In this document: positions 16,834 to 24,477 of the stretch, in pieces
Layout: every line of letters begins with the position of its first letter
How positions within the stretch are numbered: position 1 is the stretch's first letter
Assembly (NCBI RefSeq): GCF_001667035.1
Contig: NZ_LZIR01000040.1
Location: 62,001 to 126,000 of the forward strand
Reading direction: 5' to 3'
From: Mycobacterium sp. 852002-51057_SCH5723018
GTDB taxonomy: Bacteria; Actinomycetota; Actinomycetes; Mycobacteriales; Mycobacteriaceae
DNA: 64,000 nucleotides
The notes under the pieces: model-generated
Seen by the model: only the letters and a program-made list of their open reading frames with translations
Database searches by the model: none
What the model was told of the DNA's origin: nothing
Program-made: the position numbers and the translations under genes

Positions 16834-18282
16834 TTGAGCTCTGACCCGGATACCGGCCGAGCGAACAAGCTGGCCTCGAAGGTGGCCCGCCAGATCGAGG
16901 CGGACATCGTTCGCCGCGGCTGGACCGTCGGGGAATCGCTGGGCTCCGAACAGGAGCTGCAACAACGCTATGGCGTGAGTCGATCGGTGCTGCGGGAAGC
17001 CGTTCGCCTCGTCGAGCACCACCAGGTCGCTCGGATGCGCCGCGGACCGGGCGGCGGGCTGCTGATTTGCGAGCCGGATGCGGGTCCGGCGACCCGCGCC
17101 GTGGTGATCTATCTCGAGTACCTGGGCACCACGCTGGGCGACCTGCTCAACGCGCGCCTGGTGCTCGAGCCCCTGGCGGCGTCCCTCGCGGCGGAGCGGA
17201 TCGACGAGGCCGGCATCGACCGGCTGCGGGCGGTGTTGCGCGCGGAGGAGCAGTGGCCGCCGGGTTTACCCGCGCCCCGCGACGAGTTCCACATCGCGCT
17301 GGCCGAGCAATCCAAAAGCCCGGTGCTGCAACTGTTCGTCGACATCTTGATGCGGCTCACCACGCGATACGCCCTGCGGTCGCGGGCCGACTCGGCGACG
17401 GAGGCCATCGAGGCGGTCGACCAGATGCACAGCGCCCACGCCGCAATCGTCGCGGCCGTGACCGCCGGAGACGCCGCGCGGGCCAAGACGCTCAGCGAGC
17501 GCCACGTCGAAGCCGTGACCGCGTGGTTGCAGCAGCATCACCGGGGAAGCCGGGCACGCGGCCCACGGCGGCCGAACACGGGGGCGCCCAGGGGCAAGCT
17601 CGCCGAAAATCTCGCGGCCAGCATCGGTGACGAGATCGTCGCGGACGGCTGGCGGGTGGGTTCGGTGTTCGGAACGGAGACCGCGCTGCTGGAGCGCTAC
17701 CGGGTGAGCCGCGCGGTGTTCCGGGAAGCGGTGCGGCTGCTCGAATATCACTCGGTCGCGCAGATGCGCCGCGGACCCGGCGGCGGGCTGGTCGTCGCCA
17801 GGCCCCAGGCCCAGGCCAGCATCGACACCATCGCCCTCTACCTGCAGTACCGCAAGCCGACCCGCGAAGACCTGCGCTGCGTCCGCGATGCCATCGAGAT
17901 CGACAACGTCGTCAAAGTCGTCAAGCAGCGCGCCGAACCCGAGGTGGCGGCCTTCCTGGCGGCCCACCGGTCGGTGCTCGACGGAAGCCCTCGAGGAACC
18001 GCCGGCGATGTACGCCAGGCCGCCGCCGAGGAGTTCCGGTTCCACTTCGGCTTGGCGCAACTGGCCGGCAACGCGCTGCTGGAACTGTTTCTTCGCATCA
18101 TCGTCGAGCTGTTTCGCCGCAACTGGTCCAGCACCGGGCAACCGGCGCCCACGTGGGCCGATGTCGTGGCCGTCGAGCACGCTCACCTGCGGATTCTGCA
18201 GGCGATGGAGGTCGGCGACGACAGCCTCGCACGCTACCGCCTCCGCCGGCATCTGGACGCCGCCGCCTCCTGGTGGCTCTAG
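16834..18282 (+). CDS. Tandem-duplicated GntR (FadR-type) regulator
   Basis: A 482-residue fusion of two GntR regulators. Each half has a winged helix-turn-helix and an FCD-like helical effector domain. Half 1: KVARQIEADIVRRGWTVGESL, then QRYGVSRSVLREAVRLVEHHQVARMRRGPGGGL. Half 2 repeats this from about residue 257: IGDEIVADGWRVGSVFG, then ERYRVSRAVFREAVRLLEYHSVAQMRRGPGGGL. A protein of this form occurs in M. tuberculosis (Rv3060c) next to fadE22. It starts with TTG at 16834 behind GGGGGAGAG. Being one chain with two DNA-binding heads, it should behave as a built-in dimer. Probable targets are the two AATACAGTA motifs, by proximity only. Confidence 0.88.
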   Translation: MSSDPDTGRANKLASKVARQIEADIVRRGWTVGESLGSEQELQQRYGVSRSVLREAVRLVEHHQVARMRRGPGGGLLICEPDAGPATRAVVIYLEYLGTTLGDLLNARLVLEPLAASLAAERIDEAGIDRLRAVLRAEEQWPPGLPAPRDEFHIALAEQSKSPVLQLFVDILMRLTTRYALRSRADSATEAIEAVDQMHSAHAAIVAAVTAGDAARAKTLSERHVEAVTAWLQQHHRGSRARGPRRPNTGAPRGKLAENLAASIGDEIVADGWRVGSVFGTETALLERYRVSRAVFREAVRLLEYHSVAQMRRGPGGGLVVARPQAQASIDTIALYLQYRKPTREDLRCVRDAIEIDNVVKVVKQRAEPEVAAFLAAHRSVLDGSPRGTAGDVRQAAAEEFRFHFGLAQLAGNALLELFLRIIVELFRRNWSSTGQPAPTWADVVAVEHAHLRILQAMEVGDDSLARYRLRRHLDAAASWWL

Positions 18283-18391
18283 GGACCGCTTTGCCCGCGG
18301 GTGTGACCTGTTCGTGCGTATACGGAGGGGCCTTCGGGGGTATGGGGATGGGAAAAGTCTTATGGCCGGATCCAGCAGGGGGTTGGCACTA

Positions 18392-19405
18392 GTGATCGAA
18401 AGCGAGAGTGCCGGAATGACAGGAGGTTTGGGGGGGACGAAAACCGCGCAACGGGGTTTCGTTCATTCCGCCCTCCTGTACCGCTCGCAGCGGGAGTATT
18501 TGGACGTCGTGGTGCGCTTCGTGCTCGACGGTTTGACGAGGGACGAGGCGGTGCTCGTCGCGTTGCCCGACGACAAGCTGGCCTTGCTGCGGGACGCGTT
18601 CCAAGCGTTCCAAGCCTCCGGCGGCGGCCTTCCGGCCGGGCTGCGGCTGGCCGACATCGCGGAGGTCGGCCGCAACCCGAGCCGGTTCATGGCGATCCAG
18701 GGCTCCTTCGCCGACGAACACCCCGATCGACGGGTGCGGATCGTGAGCCAACTCGCCTGGCCCGGCCGCAGCGACGACGAGTTCGTCGCGTGCATCGAGC
18801 ACGAGGCGCTGGTCAACGGGGCCCTCGAGGGGTACCAGGCCACCGGGTTGTGCCTCTACGACGCGAGCCGGCTGAACGACGACGTGCTGGCCGATGCCCG
18901 CGCGACCCATCCCCTGCTGTGGAGATGCGGGGAGCTGCACCGCAGCGCCGACTACGCGCCCGACGACGTCCTCGAGCGCTGCAACCGGCCGCTTCACGTC
19001 AAGCCGGGAGCCGTCACCTACATGGTCCGCAAGTCGGCGGACCTACGCCCCGCACGTTCCTTCGCCGTCGACTACGCCGGCTGGGTGGGGCTGTCCCGGG
19101 ATGGCATCGAAGACCTGCAATTGATCGCCACCGAGCTGGCCAGCAACAGCCTGATGTATACCGAAGGCGCGTGCCGGCTGGCGTTCTGGCGCGATGACGA
19201 GCACCTGGTCTGTGAGGCGCGCGACACCGGACGGCTGGACGACCGGCTGGTGGGACGCCTGGACCCGGGCCCGGACGGCCCGGCCAGCCGTGGCCTGTTT
19301 CTGGTCAATGCCATATCGGACTTAGTGCGCACGCACACGACGTCATCCGGAACGACGATCCAGGCCTACCTTCGGTTTCACCCGTCGCCGGGCCCGAACG
19401 GGTGA
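18392..19405 (+). CDS. MEDS-domain / HATPase anti-sigma type regulator
   Basis: About 337 residues. The N-terminal half is a MEDS sensory domain (HSALLYRSQREYLDVVVRFVLDGL, AVLVALPDDKLALL, IEHEALVNGALEGYQATGLCLYDASRL, THPLLWRCGELHRSADY). The C-terminal part (from about 230) is a small GHKL ATPase: LIATELASNSLMYTEGACRLAFW supplies the N-box and VCEARDTGRLDD the G1 box. This is the build of RsbA-like anti-sigma factors or serine kinases working on partner-switching pathways. GTG 18392 has AGGGGG nine bases upstream; ATG 18362 and ATG 18416 are alternatives. No sigma factor or antagonist lies beside it; a STAS protein is encoded at 63.4 kb. Confidence 0.8.
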   Translation: MIESESAGMTGGLGGTKTAQRGFVHSALLYRSQREYLDVVVRFVLDGLTRDEAVLVALPDDKLALLRDAFQAFQASGGGLPAGLRLADIAEVGRNPSRFMAIQGSFADEHPDRRVRIVSQLAWPGRSDDEFVACIEHEALVNGALEGYQATGLCLYDASRLNDDVLADARATHPLLWRCGELHRSADYAPDDVLERCNRPLHVKPGAVTYMVRKSADLRPARSFAVDYAGWVGLSRDGIEDLQLIATELASNSLMYTEGACRLAFWRDDEHLVCEARDTGRLDDRLVGRLDPGPDGPASRGLFLVNAISDLVRTHTTSSGTTIQAYLRFHPSPGPNG

Positions 19406-19462
19406 TCGGCTTACTTCGAGTTCACGTTCGGCGATGGTAGCGGACCGCGCGGTTGCGTTGCG

Positions 19463-19493
19463 GCGGAAGGGGTTTGGCCGAATGCCCTTCCGC
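19463..19493. terminator. Hairpin terminator after the MEDS gene
   Basis: Perfect 9-bp arms GCGGAAGGG and CCCTTCCGC with a 13-base loop, 58 bp downstream of the MEDS gene stop. No T-run follows, as is common in mycobacteria. Confidence 0.5.
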
Positions 19494-19507
19494 TGAGGAA
19501 AATTCAT

Positions 19508-19537
19508 TTGCGTAGTCGGGTTCGGGGCGTCTAGTCT
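19508..19537 (+). promoter_or_regulatory. Candidate promoter for a leaderless leader peptide
   Basis: TTGCGT (19508-19513) and TAGTCT (19532-19537) are separated by 18 bases. A start site about 7 bases after the -10 would fall at 19544-19545, exactly on the GTG of the small reading frame, so its mRNA would be leaderless. Confidence 0.45.
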
Positions 19538-19544
19538 CGCGCTC

Positions 19545-19592
19545 GTGCGTCTTCTTCAGCGTGCCGTAGCCAGCACCCGCAGCGGGGTCTGA
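19545..19592 (+). CDS. Putative 15-residue leader peptide with Leu-Leu
   Basis: GTG-started frame coding VRLLQRAVASTRSGV and ending TGA at 19590-19592. There are two adjacent leucine codons (CTT CTT) at positions 3-4. Its 3' end runs into the first arm of the hairpin at 19575, so ribosome position would decide whether that arm is free, as in transcription or translation attenuation. The downstream protein resembles the leucine-sensing regulatory domain of 2-isopropylmalate synthase, which makes leucine a plausible signal. No Shine-Dalgarno is needed if the transcript is leaderless. Coding status is inferred from position and context only. Confidence 0.4.
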   Translation: MRLLQRAVASTRSGV

Positions 19593-19664
19593 TCCAGACC
19601 GACCCCCCGCTGCGGGTCGGAAGCTACAGCCGTCGGTCGCTCCAGCTGATCAGGGAAGACCGAC
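19575..19664 (+). promoter_or_regulatory. Switchable hairpins: candidate attenuator / ribosome-site control
   Basis: ACCCGCAGCGGGG (19575-19587) pairs perfectly with CCCCGCTGCGGGT (19605-19617), and the loop contains GGTCTG/CAGACC. Downstream, GTCGGTC (19632-19638) can pair with GACCGAC at 19597-19603 inside the first hairpin or with GACCGAC at 19658-19664, which abuts the Shine-Dalgarno AGGGAAG (19652-19658). The two pairings exclude each other; the second would sequester the ribosome-binding site of the gene at 19668. Confidence 0.5.
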
Positions 19665-19667
19665 ACC

Positions 19668-20162
19668 ATGCCTTTTTCTCAGCCTGTTTCTCGTCCGCAT
19701 TCGGAATGGTTCGCCGACCACTTCGGTGCCGCGCTGCCTCGCGGCCTGCGCGAAGAGGCCGACGCGATGTCCTGGGAAGGCTTCGTCGCCACCTACGGTC
19801 ACACCGCCGGCCCGCTGCGGCTCGGGCACTGGGCGTGCACGGACACCGAGCGGCCCGCCGGGCGGCTCGGCCCGCAGCCGCGCAACTTCCGGGCGATGAT
19901 CGCCGTCCGCGATCACATCAGCGCCTCGACCGCCGCGGCCAGCGGTCCGGTCGCCGCCCTCACCACGATGCTGCACGAGCGCGGGATCACCGTGGAGATG
20001 TTGAAGTTTCACCAGCTGCAGTCGGGCGACGTCACCGCCACTTTTATCAAGGGCAGCAACGGGATTCGCGCGGAGTGGGCGTTGGGTTGGTCGCAGGATC
20101 CGACGCAGTCGGCGCTGCGCGCGGTGATCGCCTGCGCCAACCGGCTGATGGCGGGTGATTAG
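19668..20162 (+). CDS. Stand-alone LeuA regulatory-domain-like protein
   Basis: A 164-residue protein without a catalytic barrel. From about residue 85 it resembles the C-terminal leucine-binding (LeuA_dimer) domain of 2-isopropylmalate synthase: ASGPVAALTTMLHERGITVEML, a GDVTATFIKGSNG strand pair, then WALGWSQDPTQSALRAVIACANRL, matching the usual GPVDAL...SLKAVVSAVNR pattern. The first 80 residues (HSEWFADHFGAALPRGLREEADAMSWEGFVATYG) are not recognised. It could sense leucine or related acids, or modulate LeuA; no biosynthetic gene is adjacent. Start ATG follows AGGGAAG, and the unusual leader (19545-19664) suggests control of its expression by translation. Confidence 0.72.
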   Translation: MPFSQPVSRPHSEWFADHFGAALPRGLREEADAMSWEGFVATYGHTAGPLRLGHWACTDTERPAGRLGPQPRNFRAMIAVRDHISASTAAASGPVAALTTMLHERGITVEMLKFHQLQSGDVTATFIKGSNGIRAEWALGWSQDPTQSALRAVIACANRLMAGD

Positions 20163-20183
20163 CTGCGCCGGCTCGCGAGATAA

Positions 20184-21665
20184 CTAGAGCGGGCGCAGCA
20201 GGATCGGCATGCCGTCCTTGGGCACCGGCATGCCGCCGTAGTCCCACTCGGGGTGGTATCCCGGGCGGGGCAGTTCGAGCTGATACCTGCGCAGCAGGCG
20301 GTGCAGGATCGTCTTGATCTCCAACTGCCCGAACACCATTCCGATGCACTTGTGCGCGCCGCCGCCGAATGGCGTGAATGCGTAGCGGTGCCGCTTGTGT
20401 TCGTTGCGCGGCTCGGTGAACCGGTCGGGGTCGAATTTCAGCGGGTCCGTCCACAATTCGGGCAGCCGGTGATTCATCCCGGGGTAGGCGATGACATTGG
20501 TGCCCTTGGGGATGTAGTAGCCCAGCAGGTCGGTGTCGCGCACCGTCTGCCGCATGGCCCACTGCACCGGCGTCACCAGCCGGATCGCCTCGTTCATGAC
20601 CAGGTCCAGTGACTCCAGCTTCTCCAGGGAGTCGATGTCCAGCGGCCCGTCGCCGAGGCGGTCGGATTCGTCGCGGCAACGCTCTTGCCAGTCCGGGTTG
20701 GCGGCCAGGTGGTAGGCCATCGTCGTCGCGGTCGACGTCGAAGTGTCGTGGGCGGCCATCATCAGGAAGATCATGTGGTTGACGATGTCCTCGTCGGAAA
20801 ACTTGTTGCCGTCCTCGTCCTCGGTCTGGCACAACACCGACAGCAGGTCATTGCCGTTCTTGCCGCGCTGTTCCTTGACCCGTGCGCGGAAGTAGTTCTC
20901 CAGCAACTCGCGCGCCTTGAGGCCTCGCCACCAGGTGAACGGGGGAACGCTGGTGCGGATGATCGCGTTGCCGGCGCGGGTGGTGATCGCGAACGCCTTG
21001 TTCACCTTGGTCACCAGCTCGCGGTCGGTGCCCGGCTCGTGGCCCATGAATACCATCGAGGCGATGTCGAGGGTCAGCTCCTTCATCGCCGGATAAAGAA
21101 GGAATCGCGCGTCGTTGACGACCCAGTCGTTGGCGACCACCTGCGAAACGACCTGGTCCATCTGTTCGACGTAGGACACCAGGCGGGAACGGACGAAGGC
21201 CTCCTGCATGATCCGCCGGTGGAACATGTGCTCTTCGAAGTCGAGCAGCATCAGGCCGCGGTGAAAGAACGGGCCGATCACCGGGACCCAGCCCTGTTGC
21301 GAGTAGTCCTTGTTGCGGTTGGAGTAGATGACCTGCGCGGCGTCCGGGCCCAGCGCCGCGACGCCCGGCAGGACCGGCGAATCCCCGAACACCACGGGGC
21401 CCTTGGTGTGGTAGAGGAACATCAGGTAGTCCGGTCCCCCGCGCAACATCTCGATGATGTGGCCGATGAACGGCAGTCCGGCGTCGCCGAGGACCGGCTT
21501 GAGCCCGCTGCCCGGCGGCGGGTCGGCGAGTTTGTGTTCCGGGAACTCGGTCTCGAGCAGCTTGCGCTCCACCAGACCCATGCCGGGGAAGTTGTTGATC
21601 GACGGGGTCAACCGCCGCCGCGCCTGGTCAAGCAGGTAGTGCGGGGTGCTGATGGTGGCGGGCAT
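20184..21665 (-). CDS. cyp136: Cytochrome P450 CYP136
   Basis: Heme monooxygenase of 493 residues. The I-helix oxygen-activation motif is MMAAHDTSTST, the K-helix ExxR is NEAIRLV, and the heme loop is FTPFGGGAHKCIGMVFGQLEIK with Cys as the iron ligand. The N-terminus (PGSGLKPVLGDAGLPFIGHIIEMLRGGPDYLMFLYHTKGPV) and length match M. tuberculosis CYP136 (Rv3059, 492), a family whose sequence is closer to CYP51-type enzymes than to most bacterial P450s. Natural substrate unknown. It is divergent from the TetR gene at 21769, and the shared palindrome at 21725 lies 60 bp upstream of its ATG. Confidence 0.92.
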   Translation of the reverse strand: MPATISTPHYLLDQARRRLTPSINNFPGMGLVERKLLETEFPEHKLADPPPGSGLKPVLGDAGLPFIGHIIEMLRGGPDYLMFLYHTKGPVVFGDSPVLPGVAALGPDAAQVIYSNRNKDYSQQGWVPVIGPFFHRGLMLLDFEEHMFHRRIMQEAFVRSRLVSYVEQMDQVVSQVVANDWVVNDARFLLYPAMKELTLDIASMVFMGHEPGTDRELVTKVNKAFAITTRAGNAIIRTSVPPFTWWRGLKARELLENYFRARVKEQRGKNGNDLLSVLCQTEDEDGNKFSDEDIVNHMIFLMMAAHDTSTSTATTMAYHLAANPDWQERCRDESDRLGDGPLDIDSLEKLESLDLVMNEAIRLVTPVQWAMRQTVRDTDLLGYYIPKGTNVIAYPGMNHRLPELWTDPLKFDPDRFTEPRNEHKRHRYAFTPFGGGAHKCIGMVFGQLEIKTILHRLLRRYQLELPRPGYHPEWDYGGMPVPKDGMPILLRPL

Positions 21666-21724
21666 GAACGCTCCTTTGCGGCACGCGACGGGTGACGGCG
21701 GTCACTGATAACCATCCTTCGGGA

Positions 21725-21748
21725 CAAACTTGACGGCTGTCAAGTTTG
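21725..21748. promoter_or_regulatory. TetR-type operator between cyp136 and tetR
   Basis: Perfect 10-bp arms CAAACTTGAC (21725-21734) and GTCAAGTTTG (21739-21748) around GGCT. It is placed to control both divergent genes and includes a TTGAC that could serve as a -35 element. Confidence 0.7.
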
Positions 21749-21768
21749 CTTTTGCGGCGGCGTGGTGC

Positions 21769-22425
21769 ATGGTCGAGAGCGTGAGCAGCCATGCCGTCAA
21801 TCCGGAGCCGGGCGAACCGGCGCGCCGGCGTGGTGACAAGCACCGGCAGGCCATCATGCAGGCGGTGCGCGAGCTGCTGGAGGAAAAACCGTTCGCCGAG
21901 CTGTCGGTCAGCACGATCAGCCAGCGGGCCGGGGTGGCGCGGTCGGGCTTCTACTTCTACTTCGACTCCAAGTACGCGGTGCTCGCCCAGATCATGGCCG
22001 AGGCCGCCGAAGAGCTCGAAGAGCTGACGCAGTATTTTGCCCCGCGCGGGCCGGGGGAGTCGCCAGAGCAGTTCGCCAAGCGGATGGTCCGCAGCGCCGC
22101 GGCCGTCTACGCGCACAACGACCCGGTGCTGACAGCCTGCAACGCCGCACGCACGACCGACGCGGAGATCCGCGACATTCTCGAGCAGCAGTTCGAGGTG
22201 GTGCTGCGCCAGATCACCGCGGTCGTCGAGGCGGAGATGACGGCCGGGACCGCCGACCCGATCAGCGACGACATCCCGACCCTGGTGCGCACGCTGGCGG
22301 GCACCACGTCGCTGGTTTTGACCGGCGACCCGCTGGTAACCAGCCGTGACGATGACGTGGAGCGCCGGGTGCGGGTGCTCGAGCAGCTGTGGCTGAATTC
22401 GCTCTGGGGTGGCGGTCACCGGTAA
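21769..22425 (+). CDS. TetR family regulator next to cyp136
   Basis: About 218 residues from ATG 21769 (GTG 21781 also possible; an earlier GTG-free start inside the operator is unlikely). HTH region: RQAIMQAVRELLEEKPFAELSVSTISQRAGVARSGFYFYFDSKYAVLAQIM. The C-terminal ligand-binding domain is helical. The gene corresponds to Rv3058c, beside cyp136 in M. tuberculosis. It is probably autoregulated and controls cyp136 through the perfect palindrome at 21725. The SDR gene starts 27 bp after its stop, so the two are likely one transcript. Confidence 0.88.
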   Translation: MVESVSSHAVNPEPGEPARRRGDKHRQAIMQAVRELLEEKPFAELSVSTISQRAGVARSGFYFYFDSKYAVLAQIMAEAAEELEELTQYFAPRGPGESPEQFAKRMVRSAAAVYAHNDPVLTACNAARTTDAEIRDILEQQFEVVLRQITAVVEAEMTAGTADPISDDIPTLVRTLAGTTSLVLTGDPLVTSRDDDVERRVRVLEQLWLNSLWGGGHR

Positions 22426-22452
22426 CGCGTTACCGCCGGTATCGTCACCGCC

Positions 22453-23367
22453 ATGGCGCGACAGGCGGCTGAGCGGTATTTCGCAGGGAAGCGGTGTCTG
22501 GTCACCGGCGCGGCCAGCGGCATCGGGCGGGCCACGGCCCTGCGGCTGGCCACCCACGGCGCCGAACTGTATCTGACCGACCGCAATGCCGAGGGTCTCG
22601 AGCTGACCGTGGCCGACGCCCGCGAGCGGGGCGCGCGGGTGCCCGAACACCGGGCGTTGGACATCGCCGACTACCAGCAGGTGGCGGCATTCGCCGACGA
22701 AATCCACGCCCGCCATCCGGCGATGGACGTCGTGCTGAACATCGCAGGCGTGTCGGCGTGGGGCACCGTCGACCGGCTGACCCACGAGCAGTGGAGCAAG
22801 ATGATCGCGATCAACCTGATGGGTCCGATCCACGTAATCGAGACGTTCGTGCCGGCGATGGTGGCGGCCGGGCGCGGTGGGCACCTGGTCAACGTGTCCT
22901 CGGCGGCCGGGCTGGTAGCGCTGCCGTGGCATGCCGCCTACAGCGCCAGCAAGTTCGGGTTGCGCGGCCTTTCCGAGGTGCTGCGCTTCGATCTGGCCCG
23001 GCACCGCATCGGGGTGTCGGTCGTGGTGCCGGGCGCGGTGCGCACCCCCTTGGTGAACACGGTCGAGATCGCCGGCGTGGACCGCGAGGACCCGCGGGTC
23101 GCGCGCTGGGTGGACCGCTTCAGCGGACATGCCGTGTCGGCGGAAAAGGCGGCCGAGAAGATTTTGGCCGGGGTCGCAAAGAACCGGTACCTGATCTACA
23201 CGTCGGCCGACATCCGGGCGCTGTACGCGTTCAAGCGGCTGGCGTGGTGGCCCTACAGCGTGGCGATGCGCCAGGTCAACATGGTGTTCACGCGCGCGCT
23301 TCGCCCCAGCCCGCCGACGATGCAGGCCGTGAAGCGGCGTGAGGAGGAGGCGGGCAATCGGGCCTAG
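22453..23367 (+). CDS. SDR family oxidoreductase (Rv3057c-like)
   Basis: Classical SDR of 304 residues: TGAASGIGRATALRLATHGAEL cofactor loop, acidic TDRNAEG after strand 2, NIAGVSAWG (NNAG variant), and SSAAGLVALPWHAAYSASKFGL with Ser and YxxxK. A C-terminal tail (YAFKRLAWWPYSVAMRQVNMVF) with aromatic, amphipathic character suggests membrane association, as in mycobacterial membrane-bound SDRs. It is transcribed with the TetR regulator. Its last 20 codons lie in the first copy of a 58-bp tandem repeat; the stop codon is formed at the junction, so the protein end is unchanged by the duplication. Confidence 0.87.
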   Translation: MARQAAERYFAGKRCLVTGAASGIGRATALRLATHGAELYLTDRNAEGLELTVADARERGARVPEHRALDIADYQQVAAFADEIHARHPAMDVVLNIAGVSAWGTVDRLTHEQWSKMIAINLMGPIHVIETFVPAMVAAGRGGHLVNVSSAAGLVALPWHAAYSASKFGLRGLSEVLRFDLARHRIGVSVVVPGAVRTPLVNTVEIAGVDREDPRVARWVDRFSGHAVSAEKAAEKILAGVAKNRYLIYTSADIRALYAFKRLAWWPYSVAMRQVNMVFTRALRPSPPTMQAVKRREEEAGNRA

Positions 23368-23423
23368 CCCGCCGACGATGCAGGCCGTGAAGCGGCGTGA
23401 GGAGGAGGCGGGCAATCGAGCCT
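23308..23423. repeat. Two tandem copies of a 58-bp sequence
   Basis: Copies at 23308-23365 and 23366-23423 differ at one base (G at 23360, A at 23418). The first is the 3' end of the SDR gene, the second is noncoding spacer in front of the convergent dinB2 stop. Near identity points to a recent slip duplication. Confidence 0.9.
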
Positions 23424-23436
23424 AGCTCCGGCGTCC

Positions 23437-24477
23437 CTACCGCGGCATGACCAACTCGAGTCGCACGCCGAGTAACCGAACCGGCCGGTCCAGCTCGAAA
23501 AGGTCCAGGACGCGCAGGGCGGCGGCGATGATGGTGTCGGCGTCGGTGGTGGGCGCCTCGAGCTTGCGGATCTTGGTGCGGGTGTAGAACGTCGCGGTGC
23601 GCACCGTGACCGCCACGCGGGTGACGATCCGTCCCGACGCCAGCACGTCGTCGAGTGCCTGTCGGGCCAATTGTGTGACGGCAGAGTCCATTTCGGCGCG
23701 GTCGGTGAGGTCGCGCGGAAAGGTGACGACGTGGCTGCGGGAGCGCGGAATCCACGGTTCGGCGCTGACGCCCGTGTCGCCGCCGCCCTTGGCCAGCAGC
23801 AGCAGCCACAGGCCGGTGCGCGGACCGAAGGTGGCCGTCAGCAGCTCCGCGTCGCTGTGGGCGAGCTGCCATACCGTCGTGATCCCAAGGGATGCAAGCT
23901 TTTTCGCCGTCTTCGGGCCCACGCTCCAGAGGGCGTCGACCGGGCGGTCGGCCATCAGGGTCATCCAGTTCCCGTCGGTGAGGGTGAAGATGCCGGCCGG
24001 TTTTGCGAAGCCGGTGGCGACCTTGGCCCGCTGCTTGTTGTCGCTGATGCCCACCGAGCACGACAGGCCCGTCTCCGACGAGATGACCGTGCGGATCTGT
24101 TCGGCCAGCTCGGTGGGGTCCTGGCCGGCGAACCCGATGTAGGCCTCGTCCCAGCCCCACACCTCGACGGGGTGTCCCAGGTCGCGCAACAACGCCATCA
24201 CCTCGTCGGACGCCGCGTCGTAGGCGGCGGGATCCGACGGGAGGAAGGTGGCCCCGGAGTCTGGGGGGCAGCGGCGGGCAGCCGTGCGCAGCGGCATGCC
24301 CGCGTGCACGCCGAATTCGCGCGCCTCGTACGAGGCGCAGGTGACGACCTTGCGCGGTTCGGTCGGGTCGCCGCTGCCGCCGACGATGACCGGCAGTCCC
24401 GCGAGCTCGGGGTGGCGGCGCAGCTCGACCGAGGCCAGAAACTGGTCGAGGTCCACGTGCAGGACCCAGTCGGTCAC
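23437..24477 (-). CDS. dinB2: Y-family DNA polymerase DinB2 (Pol IV type)
   Basis: Error-prone translesion polymerase of 346 residues. Palm residues are in WVLHVDLDQFLASVE and VEVWGWDEAYIGF (acidic triad); the fingers have YEAREFGVHAGMPLRTA; helix-hairpin-helix thumb region DALWSVGPKTAKKLASLGI; the little finger ends VRLLGVRLELVMPR. Position 14, where most Y-family enzymes carry an aromatic steric gate, is Leu (DLDQFL), as in the M. smegmatis DinB2 shown to insert ribonucleotides. GTG 24477 overlaps the TetR stop (GTGA), so translation is coupled, matching M. tuberculosis Rv3055-Rv3056. No beta-clamp box is obvious at the C-terminus. Confidence 0.92.
   Translation of the reverse strand: MTDWVLHVDLDQFLASVELRRHPELAGLPVIVGGSGDPTEPRKVVTCASYEAREFGVHAGMPLRTAARRCPPDSGATFLPSDPAAYDAASDEVMALLRDLGHPVEVWGWDEAYIGFAGQDPTELAEQIRTVISSETGLSCSVGISDNKQRAKVATGFAKPAGIFTLTDGNWMTLMADRPVDALWSVGPKTAKKLASLGITTVWQLAHSDAELLTATFGPRTGLWLLLLAKGGGDTGVSAEPWIPRSRSHVVTFPRDLTDRAEMDSAVTQLARQALDDVLASGRIVTRVAVTVRTATFYTRTKIRKLEAPTTDADTIIAAALRVLDLFELDRPVRLLGVRLELVMPR

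Noticed and set aside
18330..18345. GGGTAT resembling a SigF -10 before the MEDS gene
   Set aside because: No GTTT-like -35 at 15-17 bases upstream.
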